Source: Sciurus carolinensis
Taxonomy: Eukaryota > Chordata > Mammalia > Rodentia > Sciuridae
Reading direction: 5' to 3'
Length of the DNA: 64,000 bases
Assembly (NCBI RefSeq): GCF_902686445.1
Contig: NC_062214.1
Location: forward strand, 92,112,738-92,176,737
Positions 34,504-46,225 of the stretch are shown here, one piece after another (the first letter of the stretch is position 1; every line of letters starts with the position of its first letter). A program made the position numbers and the translations under genes. The notes beneath the pieces are model-generated. The model saw nothing but the letters and a program-made list of their open reading frames with translations, was not told the origin of the DNA and made no database searches.

Positions 34504-36003
34504 CTATGTGGGAAATGTAAGTAATAAAAATATATTCTGTAATATTAGGCCTCTCGAGGTCATTTCTCAGTCACACTTCTATAAATCAAGACGAAAAACA
34601 CATGATAGCCACCAATCCTGATTGATCAGCATGGACTTCCAAGCAGCAAAAGAAACAGCCCGCATTACTCCAATTTTACTCCAATTCAAGCAAAAGCATA
34701 ACCCAAGCACTTAAAGATACAGAAGAAAGCAATCTCCTTGCAGCCAGGATCAGTTGACTAAGTCACTGGGTGCACCCTGATAGTTGTCAACCCTGCCTGA
34801 TACATGGTCACATTTAAACAGCACAGGAACAGGGAATGGAGGAAGATACAGAGAGGGATATGTCAGAAAGAAGAGCATAACCCATTGACCCTAACAGGCC
34901 AAAAGGTAAACATGCCATCAGCTCAGCTCAGAATTCTTTCCCATGGAAAAAAATGAAATCATGGTATTTATCTGCTACATTTTAAAATGAGAAAGCAAAT
35001 GATATACTTCAGACATTTGGAAAAAAAAAAGTCTGGGCTGTCATTGGAGGAAATTTTAATTACTTAGAAAACACTCTTTCTGCATTCCTCCTTTCCAAAA
35101 GATGCCAAGGCGAAGGAAGCACCACCGCATCTTCACGTCACTTTTTGTTACCCTAGCTGTTCTCAAAACCAGATTCTCTGCCTTTCCCAGACATCTTCCC
35201 TCTCATTCCATCAACCTCAGCCTCCTTCTCCCCAGTGCCTACTGCTCCCCACCACCAGATCACGTGGATCTAGAATCTGTATATCAGGCACAGAGCATTC
35301 AGTGCTGAAAAGGGGATGTGTGTCTGGCCAACGCCCGCTCCTCATGCAAAAATCTCACAGGTAGAAAAGCAAGGGAACACATCCATATCTTTTTAAAAGT
35401 TAAAAACACATACAACCCTGGAAAACTTCTGCCAATACCAAGGCACAGGAGGAGGAATTACTAACATCCTTTTGGGATAAAAGGAATATTTCCTAATCTC
35501 GTTTTCCTAAGAATGTCTATAATTTTTACTCCAATTCATGCATAAGCACAACCTCTGGGAATATATGCCAAGGCATATTTATTTTTCCAACCCAGCTGTC
35601 CTTGGGATGTGCTGAAGACTTCCTGTCCCTGCCTATTTCTCTGAGGACATGTGTCCCAAGTCATGCAGAGATAACCCCACGAGGAAGTTCAAGCATTAAC
35701 AACTGTCCAGAACAAATCAAAAAGTATTTCAGTAACAAATGAGCCCATAAGTCAATTTAATCTTCATTTAAAGGAACATCGGGGAAGGATTATGGTTAAC
35801 GTATCTATCATGTTAGCTTTCACTTTAAAAAGTAAGGCTGAAAAATAATATTCATGAAAACCCTACAGATTATGACTCAATGCTAGTGAGTTTGGCTATA
35901 CATATGCCAAAATCATCATTATTTACTGTGGGTATTGCCTAACAAGTTACCCCAAAATTTACATTACTTAAACATTATTTCCCCCCTACTGCCATGAGTC
36001 AGG
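34504..36003. other. Unique non-coding stretch
   Basis: No recognised transposon. Two similar 30-bp segments (34673-34702 and 35523-35552) are noted separately. Confidence 0.5.
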
Positions 36004-36018
36004 AACTCTCAGGAATTT

Positions 36019-36249
36019 TTTTTTAACTTAGTTTATTATTATTTATTTTTTTTTTTTTAATACTGGGGATTGAACTGGGGTGCATTACCACTGAGTCACA
36101 TCCTCAGTCCTTTTTATTTTTTGAGAAAGGGTCTTACTAAGTTACTTAGGACCTCACTAAATTGCTGAGGCTGGCTGGAGGATCATAAGTTCCTCCTGTC
36201 TCAGCCTCTCAAGGGACTGGGATTACAGGCATGTGCCACCACGCCTGGC
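36019..36249 (-). mobile_element. Composite B1/ID SINE (MEN-like), antisense, full length
   Basis: A T-rich start (reverse complement of the tail), then ATACTGGGGATTGAACTGGG, ACCACTGAGTCACATCCTCA, GGGTCTTACTAAGTTACTTA, TGCTGAGGCTGGCTGGAGGA and GATTACAGGCATGTGCCACC. A perfect 15-bp target duplication, AACTCTCAGGAATTT, lies at 36004-36018 and 36250-36264. This is the best-defined composite SINE in the window. Confidence 0.96.
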
Positions 36250-36264
36250 AACTCTCAGGAATTT

Positions 36265-37329
36265 GACAGGGTTTTGCCAGGTGATTCTCTCAGGTGGTTG
36301 TACTCAGAATGTTGGCAGGGGCTACAGTCATCTGCAAGATTCACTGGGGCAGGAAGACCTGCCTTCAAGATGTACACTCACGGTAGTGGGCAAGAAGCTT
36401 TAGCTCTTCACTCTGGGACTCTCCATAGACCACTTGAGCATCCTTACAAGATGGCAGCTGACCTCTTTTGGAGCTAGCAATCCAAGACAGAGGGAGCAAG
36501 AGAGCCATGATGACTTTGATGTCTTGGTCTCTGCAGTCACACACCATCACAGGGGAAGAGAATCAGGATTTTTCCATTAAAAAGAAAAGAGAATAAATGA
36601 TTTATAAACCTGGAAACCACCACAGTGTGGTATTTGGTATGCTGAGATGGAAAAGAAAAGTGTTAAAAAAAAAAAAATAGAAGCAGGTTCCAAGAATTAC
36701 AAGTTCTCCATTTATTAAGGGCTATATGAAAAGTTTTAGGGAGTATTCCTTGGGAATGGTTGCAGTGTTTTGCTTTATCTTTTAAGTGCCTCAGATAACA
36801 AACCATTCAATTATTTGGAACCCTGTGCCATGCTGGAGAAGTTACAATAGAATTTGATGTGTGAACTGTTTGGTTTTTCATAGATTATGAAGAAAAGGGG
36901 GGAAAATAGGACCCCTATGTACATAGAGCTGTGCACTTTGTATCTTTAATCATTTGTGGCATTTTTGTTCTCCTGGCCTTGGAATATTCTTATTCTTATT
37001 GTCTTTTTAGGATAAATGAGCATCTCAATAGAAAACTATCACAGTACTAAGCTCAGTTAATATTTTGAGATCAATTAGGAACCATTTGGCTAAATATTGT
37101 ATTCTGAAAATAATCAAGCAATAATACAAGATTAAAAAGACTGTTTATGTTTCATCAGACACAATTTGAAAATTGTTCTCATCCAAGCATTGTTTTTGTT
37201 GGCAGTGCTGGGTAGTCATTCAACAATTACTCAGATTCCCCCACAAACACAAATTCTGGCCATTTTGCAGTGATTCTCACAGTCTAGTCTGACTGGATCC
37301 TGCTGGTGGTCTGCAAGTATGAGCTTGTA
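36265..37329. other. Unique non-coding stretch
   Basis: No recognised repeat beyond an A-run at 36664-36676. Confidence 0.5.
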
Positions 37330-37600
37330 TTACCAAATCATGAGCCTATAACCTTGATTTCAACAACTCCCATCCCCACCCACTCTCCAAGGCTCAAATC
37401 AGACCCCACTGCTTGATCAAGACTTTTTTGACCTCTCCAGTCTAAAAGGTTTCCCGATTCCCACCAGCACTGCACTCCTTCAGCAACTCTCTGCCAATCT
37501 TAGGTAATTCATCATGTCTTATTTCAGGTTGCCAACCCCAAGCAGTCCTTAAGGTCATGCTGTGCTTCTTTATGCATTTACCCAGGTTTTGACAAGTGTA
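37330..37600 (+). mobile_element. Possible L2 fragment
   Basis: GCTCAAATCAGACC, TGATCAAGACTTTTTTGACC and CACCAGCACTGCACTCC resemble the sense L2 3' region (agCTCAAATgtCAcC / agagAagcCTTcccTGACC). The match is loose. Confidence 0.4.
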
Positions 37601-38107
37601 CCAGGTGACACAGTCATGATATACTATTGTTCGTAATATACATTTGTTTTTTGCAATCAATTTATTCTATTTCATTTTATAAGGTGTCATTTTCTCTATT
37701 AATCCTAAAGTGGATTACACGTGGTCTTTGTGTTTGCTTCTATGACAACAGATGGGGAAAAGAGGTACAGAGGGAAGCAAGGTCAAATCCCCAACATAAA
37801 ACAGTTCATAAACTGGAAGAAGTTTGAGAAGCACTGATCCCAGATAATTCAGGTTATAATCAAACTGAAAACTTCCAGAACTCCAAGAAGCACATACTTC
37901 CCATAGGGCAGACTCTCCTGAATCCTACAGGTCCCTTCTACATGGGATCCCATAATCAGTAAAAGAGAAATCATGCAGGTCTCATAAGTCTAATACGCAC
38001 ATGACATGCAAGTTGACCAAACCAGTCTGGACCAAGGAATCAACATCTGAAGAAATCAACAAGGAGGAGAAGAGCAGCAGCAACCTGGATTGCCATCTTC
38101 GGCATTT
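37601..38107. other. Unassigned sequence
   Basis: No recognised feature. Confidence 0.5.
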
Positions 38108-38112
38108 ACAGG

Positions 38113-38534
38113 TGTGTTAATCATCTTTTTCGCTGCCATGACTAAACGACCTGACTAGCACAACTGTAAAGGAGGAAAGGGGTGTATTTGAGGGCTCATG
38201 GTTTCAGAGGTCTTAGTTCATAGAAAGCCAGCTCCATTTCTCAGGGCTCCAGGTGAGGCAGAAGATCAAGGCAGAAGAGTGTGGCAGAGGGAAGCAGCTC
38301 ACATCATCAGGAAGCAGAGAGAGACTCCACTCTCCAGATACAAAATATAGACCCGAAAGCCATGCCCCAATTCCCACTTCCTCCAGCCACACCCTACCAC
38401 TTCAATTAATCCCACAAGGGATTAATTCATTGATTGGGATAAGACTCTTACAACCCAATCATTTCTCCTCTGAATCCTCCTGCATTGTCTCACATGTGAG
38501 CTTTTGGGGGACACCTCACATCCAAACCATAACA
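38113..38534 (-). mobile_element. ERVL-MaLR-type solo LTR (sciurid family), antisense
   Basis: Starts TGTGTTAATCATCTTTTTCG and ends CACATCCAAACCATAACA. Flanks ACAGG at 38108-38112 and 38535-38539 are a perfect 5-bp target duplication. The internal CACTTCCTCCAGCCACACCC and CAAGGGATTAATTCATTGAT are the antisense of strings in the LTR at 54002. It is solo, with no internal region. Confidence 0.95.
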
Positions 38535-38539
38535 ACAGG

Positions 38540-38979
38540 AGTGACCAACATGTGATAGGAAGAAATTTCTGTACATCTTGACTATCTTTTCCACTCTTAG
38601 GAAATTCTGAGGCAGCCAGGAGAGTCCAGTCTAGTCAAAGGGAGCCCACTATGAATGCTACATATGTGTTCATCTTCAGGATGGACCCTCCATTGCCACA
38701 GGGCAGAGAGGACACTGTTCCAATCTCAAGCAATTTGTTTCTTATGATGAACTCCCTGCAGATGTTAGCCCTACCACCTAACAGGGTGTGTACTGAAGGG
38801 GCACCTACAAAACTAAGGATGAACCCTTCCAAAATACCAATAAACAAAAAGCATAGACAACTGTAGAGGAGAAGAATGCCCTGTGTAAATGCCTGATTTT
38901 AAAATGCTCAAATCCTCCAGAATTGAGAGACTGAGTTATGCAAATTCAACATCACATTAACCAACAGATCAAAGCTAAC
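38540..38979. other. Unassigned sequence
   Basis: No recognised repeat. Opposed 70-codon frames at 38635-38866 are without features. Confidence 0.5.
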
Positions 38980-39625
38980 GTTGCCTATAATGGGACAAGA
39001 TGACACCATGTGCCTTCTGATGTGATGTTACTGAGAGGGATGCAAAACATTTATATAGCATTCCTGCCAAAAGTACATGTAATCGTGAGGAATCTTACAG
39101 TAAGGAAATAGCATATAATCCCAAATTGCTACCATTAGTGAGCCTATACTCTCCAAAAATGTCAATGTACTGAAGGATAGAGCAAAGCAAAGGAGCTGTC
39201 CCTGATGTCCTAAAAGACTTAAGAGATAGGACAACTAAGTAGAGTTTGCACAATTCTGGATTGAATCCTAGAGCGGGAGAAGAATTGCTATAAAGGACAC
39301 TGTGTTAAAAAGCAAATTTTGGATTTGAACTGTATACTTGGTAATAGTATTACACATCCTGTTTTTACTAATTGAACTGTGGTTATGAAAAGGAATGCCC
39401 CTGTTATGAGAAAGGACATGCTGCAGTATTTAGTGGTGAAAGGGCATGATATGCATAACTTTCCTAGGCTCAGAAAAGACAATGTGCAATACAGAGGACA
39501 ACAAAGCAAATGTGTTCAAAGGGTTTATAACTTATGGGTTTAAGTACTGCTCTGTAGAAGTTCTTCATGTACCTTTTCTATAGGTTTGAAATTATTTTAA
39601 AACAAAGTCTAAAAACAAGACAAAC
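38980..39625 (+). mobile_element. L1 3' untranslated region (L1M-type)
   Basis: CCTATACTCTCCAAAAATGT, CAATGTACTGAAGGATAGAG, GGAGCTGTCCCTGATGTCCT, ACAATTCTGGATTGAATCCT, CTATAAAGGACACTGTGTTA, TTGAACTGTGGTTATGAAAA, GTATTTAGTGGTGAAAGGGC and GGTTTGAAATTATTTTAAAA match the sense order of an old mammalian L1M 3' UTR over 600 bp. This is the longest L1 remnant here. It has no coding part. Confidence 0.85.
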
Positions 39626-40351
39626 TCAACCAGCACAAAGCATTTCCACAGTCACATCTGCTGAAAAAGGCAAGGCCCCCATATGAAACTCATCTGTCAC
39701 CATCCATTGACCCCAATCCCAGAGAACTATGCGTGTCTTCCACCCTAAGCTAGTTAGACACTTGACCCCCAGCTCAGCCATTCAGATTAATGTCCCAGGA
39801 ATTAGAAATGGAGACACACAGATTGAGTCGAAAGTTGTAAGGAGCTGAGCCGCATGGAGGAGCATGTCCATAAGAAGTGCAGGCAAAGGGGCTTCTTGGT
39901 TTACATCATCTGGGGAATGGTAGTATCCAGAGAAATATCCAAGGGCTGCTTCTCTGAGTTGGAGAAGGGGAAGGCAAGAGTCTCCACACCCTTTATTTAA
40001 GCTAGATTGTCTGTTCCTATTATGCCAAGATCAGACTCCAGTCAGTACAGGGCATAAACACTGAATGGAAACTGTTCCACAGCAAGCAGGGTGCTCAGTG
40101 CTGTTCCCCGACTCAGGCTTGCCCCTTTCTCACAGGTTCTTCAGTTCTCATGCCTACAGCCTCTCCTCCAGGGACAAACCAGCTACACAGAGGGTGCAGC
40201 CTGCAACAGAGCCCACTCACGAGGTATCACACAACACTGCCAACAGCAAGAAGGGAGCACGACCCAGATCTGTCAGGAGACCTGGCTCCTCAGGCCAGCT
40301 CTGTCCACTTGCTTCCCTGCCCACCCCTTGGACTATCACATGTGTCTGCCC
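39626..40351. other. Unique non-coding stretch
   Basis: No recognised repeat. Three overlapping frames of 90-111 codons at 40065-40422 reflect a stop-poor GC-richer patch. They disagree in frame and have no family signature. Confidence 0.5.
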
Positions 40352-40842
40352 CCATGGTCAGCAGAACAGACCTCAAAGATGCCCAAGTCCTAGCCTCTGA
40401 ATTCTACAGATATGTTACCTAAAGGGGCAAAACAGAGTTTACATATGTGATAAAATTAAGGACCCTGAGATGGTGAGAGAATCCCAGATCATCCAGGTGG
40501 GCCCAGGTTGTCACAAAAGTCCTTACAAGCAGAGAACCTTTCCCAGTTGGGGTCAAAAGGAGACATGAAGGTGAAGAGTCAGAGGGAAGTTTATCACAGT
40601 GAAGTGTGAAGCCAGAGGAACAGAGTCACTGAGGACTTCCAGAAGCTCCCAGAAAGGGTTTCCAGAAGCTAGAAAAGGCAAAATGTCAGATTCTCTCCTA
40701 GAATCTCCAGAAGGCATGTAGCCCTTCCTACCCTTGATTCTAGCCCAGTGAGACCTTCGTCAGACTTCTAAATCTATAGAACTGCAAGGTAACAAACTAC
40801 ATTTATGGTCATTTGGCACAGCAGCAACAGAAAACTGATGCA
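40352..40842 (+). mobile_element. MaLR/ERVL-class LTR (MLT1-like)
   Basis: CAAAGATGCCCAAGTCCTAG, ACAGATATGTTACCT, TGATAAAATTAAGGACCCTG, ATCATCCAGGTGGGCCCAGG, TTCTCTCCTAGAATCTCCAG, ATTCTAGCCCAGTGAGACC and CAGCAGCAACAGAAAACTGA follow a well-known ancient MaLR-type LTR layout. Boundaries are approximate. No internal region is seen. Confidence 0.75.
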
Positions 40843-40845
40843 GAC

Positions 40846-41216
40846 CGCTATGGTTTGGAAGTGTCCCCCAAGGGCTCACATGATAAAGTTTTGATCCCCA
40901 GCTTGTGGAACTACTGGGAGGTGGCAGAACCTTTGTGAAGTGGGCCCTAGTAGAAGGAAGTTGGATCACTGGGGGTGTGCCCTGGAAGGAGATATTGGGA
41001 CTCTCATCCCTTCCTGTCTCTTTGATTCCCTGTCCCCAGGAAATGACAGACCTACTGTGTCACATGCTCCCACCATGATGTACTGTGCTGCCACACTCCC
41101 AAAGGAACATGATCCCAAAAGATCATGGATTGAAACCTCTGAAAACATGAGCCAAAATAAGCTTTCCTCCTTTTATTTTGTAGCAGTAACTGAAGGCTGG
41201 CTAACACATGGGCCCT
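40846..41216 (+). mobile_element. ERVL-MaLR-type LTR adjoining the previous one
   Basis: GCTATGGTTTGGAAGTGTCC, TTGGATCACTGGGGGTGTGC, CTCCCACCATGATGTACTGT and ACCTCTGAAAACATGAGCC place it in a MaLR family related to the LTRs at 8930 and 54002. The end is GGCTGGCTAACA. It begins within about four bases of the end of the upstream LTR, in the same orientation. A matching target duplication is not visible. Confidence 0.8.
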
Positions 41217-43261
41217 ATTCCATCACAAGGAATGAGCAGGTTTTCATCTCTAAGAAGTGGAGTTAGCCTAGACTCCACCTCTTGACCTCCCAGCATCCCT
41301 CCCTAAGGCAAAGCTGAAAAAACTATGGCTGCTGGACCTGATGATCTCTAAAGATAATTAATTCACAAAGCAAATGTCTCCACGCCAGCTGAATTTATTT
41401 GGTACCATCTGCCCTTGTTTTGTATATTTTGCCACCAGAGCTCTAGATCTTTTTTCAGTAATAAAGTTTTTCCTGAGTTATCAAGTAATTGGCAGGCCCC
41501 CGTGGCCCAGCACACTAGCATCCAAGTCTCCAACTTGCATCCACTTCATCACTGAGCTAACTCTCCCCACAACACACCCAACCCAGGCAGGCTTTCATTC
41601 TTCCTCTGATCCGTGTTGAAATCCCCACAGCCACCATCCAGACTTCTGAGTCATCCTCCCTGGGGCAGCCCAAGCAGCGGCAGCTAGACAGTGAACTCAG
41701 GCAGTCCAGCACAAACCCAGCCCTGAGAATCCAGCAGCTGCTCAAGGGTCACCTCTTTCCATGGCACTTTCCCTAACATCTTCATGCAACTGCCCTTCCA
41801 TCTCCTGGCCAAAGGACATGCTGCCAAATGCAATTCATGGGTGCAGTGCTCCATCCAGCTACACAGCAGGAGATACATCACTGATTGCCTCTGCTCTCAG
41901 AAGGGAGTTTCGGAGTATTTTTATCACTGAAATATTGCCATTGAACAAAACATCTGGGGGAGACTGCTACTGTTCCGGCTACTATGCTGCCTTGCTAATA
42001 AGGACATACCAAGCTTTGTGCCTTTTGTCAGGATGGCTTGTTTTAGGGTGGAGCCCATTTGGGACTCCCACTTCTTCCTTCTATCAAAGCAGGCAAAAGC
42101 AGTTCTAGGAAGGGAGGGAGGGCAGCCCTGGAAGAAGAGTAGCTTCTGCTTCTGGCGCTCCTTCTTTCCATCCACTTTGAAGATGAGGCCGCAAGGCAGG
42201 CGGCCCCAAGATCCATCTAGCAACAGGGAACATCACTTTTAAAGGGAAAGGCACATATAAACCAAGAAAACTTGGGTTAGAATGGTTCTGGCTCCAAAGA
42301 GAGGTCTATTCTAAGCACCCTGGTACAGGGATGGGCGAGACTGGGCACTGACAACAACCCAGCAGGAAGCAGCCTGTTGGGGGTGGACAGGCAGCAAAGC
42401 TCATCCACAGGGATTTTTATCAGCCTTTTATCATCCTGTCATTGTAGATTCCTGTTAAATATGAGATCCGCCATGGTGCCTGCTGAGTGACAAAGGACTG
42501 TGACTCTGCCTTGGAGAAATGTGTTTCCAACAGTCACAGATTTGAGCCACAGACCGATGAGCACAGCCACAGCAAGTGTGCACCGAAGCATTGCTGTGAG
42601 CAAGAGTGGAGGGTGGGAAATGGTGAGGCAAAGAGGCCCAGGCTGCCATGGACCCAGACCAGGAGCAGCCTCCACTCTTATCATCCCTCCCCGCTCACAT
42701 ACATGAACAAGAAAAGGTCACTCCTAGCTACCAACACCAAGCACCACCAGGTCTAATGCAAACGGAAGAGATACAGAAGAAAGCAGTCCCTGGGGAGGCT
42801 GGGGAAGTCCAGGTGTCTGAACCACGAGACAAGAAAGGCATCCTGGCAACCTCAGGGTCTGCTGATTAGAAGACTGTTTGGAGCCCTGTGGGTTCCCAGA
42901 TCTGGCATGGCCATTTTCTTATTTTTAAGGTGACTTCTTACATGTAGCTTTCCAAATGACAAAAAAATTTTAATCAGTAACATTCTGGACTAGTAATTGC
43001 CTTCATAGTTGTTGGGAATATAAATTATATCATCTTTTTAAAGGAGCATATCTGTTGACCTTGAAATTCTATAGAATGACCCACAGTGGTCTACAAAAAG
43101 GGGAGGACAGATTGAGAAGATGCCCAGAAACAAGGGGATGAAGGATTATATAACATTTTTTTCATATGAAAATATGCAACAACATAAACAATAAGTAATC
43201 TTTAAATATGAAGTAGATATGGGTTAGCATGGAATAAACTTTTATCATATATTGGGCTTTC
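41217..43261. other. Unique non-coding stretch
   Basis: About 2 kb with no recognised transposon. Open frames up to 115 codons (41761-42108) overlap frames on the opposite strand and show no family features. Confidence 0.5.
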
Positions 43262-43271
43262 AAATGCATTA

Positions 43272-43480
43272 TATAAGCCAGGTGCAGTGGCACACGTCTG
43301 TAATCCCAGTGGCTCTGGGGTGCTGAAGTAAGAGGTTCACAAGTTCAAAGGCACACTCAGCAAGTTAGCAAGACCCTGTCTCAAAATATTTAAAAAATGG
43401 CTATGGATGTAGTTCAGTGGTTAAGCACCCTTAGTTCAATCCCTGGTACCAAAAAAAAAAAAAAAAAAAAGATGAAGATA
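43272..43480 (+). mobile_element. Composite B1/ID SINE (MEN-like)
   Basis: GCCAGGTGCAGTGGCACACG, TCTGTAATCCCAGTGGCTCT, then GGCTATGGATGTAGTTCAGT, TAGTTCAATCCCTGGTACC and an A20 tail. Target duplication AAATGCATTA at 43262-43271 and 43481-43490. Confidence 0.94.
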
Positions 43481-43490
43481 AAATGCATTA

Positions 43491-44679
43491 CATTACATAG
43501 AACAATATTTTATTTTAAAAACTTTTGCACAGAGGGTCAGGAGTGCTTCACATAGTTAAGAGTGTTGATATCACCTTGAAAACATTTTTCCTTCTCACAA
43601 AAACAAATAAGGTTAACAACATAGTTTATTGTCCGCAAATCAGGGAATCTCTCTCTTTCTCTGTAAGGAATAAGAATAAAAACTTGATATTTTAAGAGAT
43701 TACATTCATTAGAAATCATGCTTTCTGAATTTTGGTTTTGTTGTAAATATAGAAAAACGTGCTTCTTGGGGTCTCAAATACAGAAGAAACTTATGATTGG
43801 CTGTTATGCTGGACCCATAATTTCTGACAAGTTAACAAAGTAGTAAAATGGATCAAAACACCCAATTTGCTGGAATGGGGTATCTGTGATTACCTAGCCA
43901 TCAGCCTTACACAAAATCCTTCTTTGCCCACTGCTCCAACTGCCCTGTGGGCAGTGCTAGTTCTGGGATGGGGGCCTTGTGAAGGAAGGAGAATGACTGA
44001 GAATCCAGGGTGGGGCAGAGGCAGGATGCTGGGAAGGCAGCAGAGGAAGTACCTCAACAGTTCTCAGAGTTGCCTGAGGAGGGGGAAGAACTGCCTGGCC
44101 CTGGACAAATAAAAGTTAGGTTCTTTTGTGATTTTTGAAAAGAAAAAGAAAAAAAAAAGGAAGAAAATACAGCCAAGCACAATGAGGGAAGGTAAAAATA
44201 GGGAGTGGCAAGGTTGGTGATCCTAAGGCCTACACCATAGCCTCAAAGGCTGGGAACACTGACCAGGCTGCCAGTGTGACAAACACTAATATGAGAGATG
44301 CTACTTTCTTGTTTTAAAGTCTCTCCCCTTCTTTTCCTTATTTTTAAAAGAATGTCCACAGGTATGAAATTACTTTTGAAACCTTGTAAAGACAGACATT
44401 TTAAGGAAATCCAAATAGAACCTGTGATACAGTAAAGAAGGTCCTTTTCAGATCCCCTTCCAAAATCTTCTGCTCTGCCTGCTGTCATCTCAAGTAACTG
44501 AGGACCTCAAAAAGGTCTACACTACTGAAGACCAAAAGTAAAAAAGCAAGGAAACACCCACAGAGAGACAAGGTGATCACTGTCCCTGGTTTGCTGAAGT
44601 CTTCAGCAACAGTGCATGTTGTGTCATTATAGTCTGGCTGGCTTGAGGTAAGCAAACAGAAGGACATTACTTTGTTGGG
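43491..44679. other. Unique non-coding stretch
   Basis: No recognised repeat apart from an A-rich purine tract near 44138-44165. Confidence 0.5.
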
Positions 44680-44790
44680 TTCAGTTAAATGCTTACTGAG
44701 CTCAAGGTCCTAGTGCTGGGCCCAGGATGCAGGGAAGGATGGAGCATCATCCCTGCCCACGAAGTGCCATCTAAAAAGAAGTTGGCTTCA
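44680..44790 (-). mobile_element. Possible L2 3'-end fragment, antisense
   Basis: AAATGCTTACTGAGCTCAAGG, CCTAGTGCTGGGCCCAGGAT and CATCATCCCTGCCCACGAAG resemble antisense L2 (AAtaTTTAtTGAGCaC / gcactgttctaGgcacTGGGga / ccCTGCCctcAagGAg). Confidence 0.5.
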
Positions 44791-44954
44791 GATGATGGGA
44801 AAGACCTTGGTCAGAGGTATCAGCAGACACAAGTGGAAGAACACACTGCAGCCAGTCCTTGAGGGATGAGCTGGCAGGATAAGAGCACAGCAATCTAAGA
44901 GCTTACATCTACACAGCCCTGCAGAGTATTAAAAAAAAAAAAAAAAACACCACT
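44791..44954. other. Unassigned spacer with poly-A
   Basis: Includes an A-run of about 16 at 44932-44947 with no recognisable retroposon body upstream. Confidence 0.6.
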
Positions 44955-45130
44955 CCTTCACTCCTTCCACTGTGGAGGAAATAGGTCTAGAGAACACAGG
45001 TTACTAGTTATTCGTGTCTACATGATAATTGGAGGCCTGGGTAAATGCCCAGGGGCTTATGGTTAGCACACTGCAGAACTGGGATTTGACCTCAGCTCTC
45101 ACTAGCTCCAGAGCCTTGACTCTGGATGTA
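44955..45130 (+). mobile_element. Possible ancient SINE (MIR/L2-class) fragment
   Basis: GTGGAGGAAATAGGTCTAGA, then ACTGGGATTTGACCTCAGCT and GAGCCTTGACTCT, resembles the 'gaGGAAAct.aGgC.cAGAgA...gccgGGATTcGAacCcAG' layout, with an unrelated or decayed middle. Confidence 0.4.
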
Positions 45131-46039
45131 AGTCATTAAACCTGAGTCTAAAGGGGCTAGAAGGAGCTGCAACTAAGATGCAATTGCATCCCATCACTGG
45201 ATGGGTACCCCAATGTTCCAGATGGGAGGCAGAGGCATGGAGTGAGTAAAACAATTTGCCATGCAAGAATAACAGCATGGCTCCTGTCTGTCACTGCCTA
45301 GAACATGAGAATTAGAGTGCATAGCTTGCATGGAAGCCTGGCTAAGTGGGTCAACTCCATTCTGATTTGGTGAGTGGCTTGGTCCAGCCCTGAACTATGC
45401 AGATACATGAAGCCAAAAATCAAGAAGCCCAATTCAAAACATAAAATCCATAAGGCACAAAAACTGCATATCTTATACAGAACAGAAAAAATAACCCTGA
45501 GTAGTGCTGTTGCTTGGAGATAGTCTCTGATAGAGAAGTCTCACAGAATGACCAGAAAACAGTTTTCAGAACACACTGAATGAACCACTGACCTCATGCC
45601 TCCCACCTCCTAGCTGTGAGCCATCAAGGACTAACTCATAGCGCTGGGTCCTCCGACCACCAGCAACCATCACAGGCCCTTGGAGAGCTGTTCCCCTTGA
45701 CCTTGGCTGAGACTGGCAACAATAGAGCAAGCCAAAATTAAAACCTTTTCTCCTCCCTGTTCATTTCTGTCGCACACCATCCAAGTTCCTTCCCTAATCC
45801 AAGAGGCTGAGGTGCTGCAGAGGAAACAGTTTAAAGGTGCCACTTCAGAAACCAGAAACCGATTACCTGGGGATACACTGAGGGTAGGTGAGAGAGAGGA
45901 AAGTAACAAATAAAGTGGGTTGCAAATCCTCAGCATCCCACCTTACTATGGGCAGTAAAACCATTTCTATTTTACAGTCCAAGCAGTAAGAGCAAGAGGA
46001 GAAAAGAGCTCCAGTGTGGTCAAACAGTCAAGCTAGATC
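45131..46039. other. Unique non-coding stretch
   Basis: A weak ancient-repeat resemblance lies at 45205-45265 (ATGGGAGGCAGAGGCATGG), too short to place. Nothing else recognised. Confidence 0.45.
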
Positions 46040-46225
46040 TTGACTGCCACTCTCTCATGATCTGACCCCAGGCAAGTTCCTTCACCCCTGGTCCTCACTC
46101 TGAAATGGTGCCTATACCTGTCACCTGGGCTGCTGGGAGTGTTGAGTTACAAAAATTTGTAACTCGAGCACTTAGCCCAATGCCTAAGACACTCTAAGTG
46201 CTCTTTAAACAGCTATCAGAACTGT
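46040..46225 (+). mobile_element. MIR SINE fossil
   Basis: CCCCAGGCAAGTTCCTTCAC, then a diverged core, TCACCTGGGCTGCTGGGAGT and GAGCACTTAGCCCAATGCCT match MIR (ctTGGGCAAGTcaCTTaaC / agGgtTGttGtgAg / AGCgCTTAGaaCAgTGCCT). Confidence 0.65.

Noticed and set aside
34057..38534. A provirus bounded by two LTRs
   Set aside because: Each LTR has its own distinct 5-bp duplication, and the interval contains unique sequence and a SINE, with no viral coding remnants seen.
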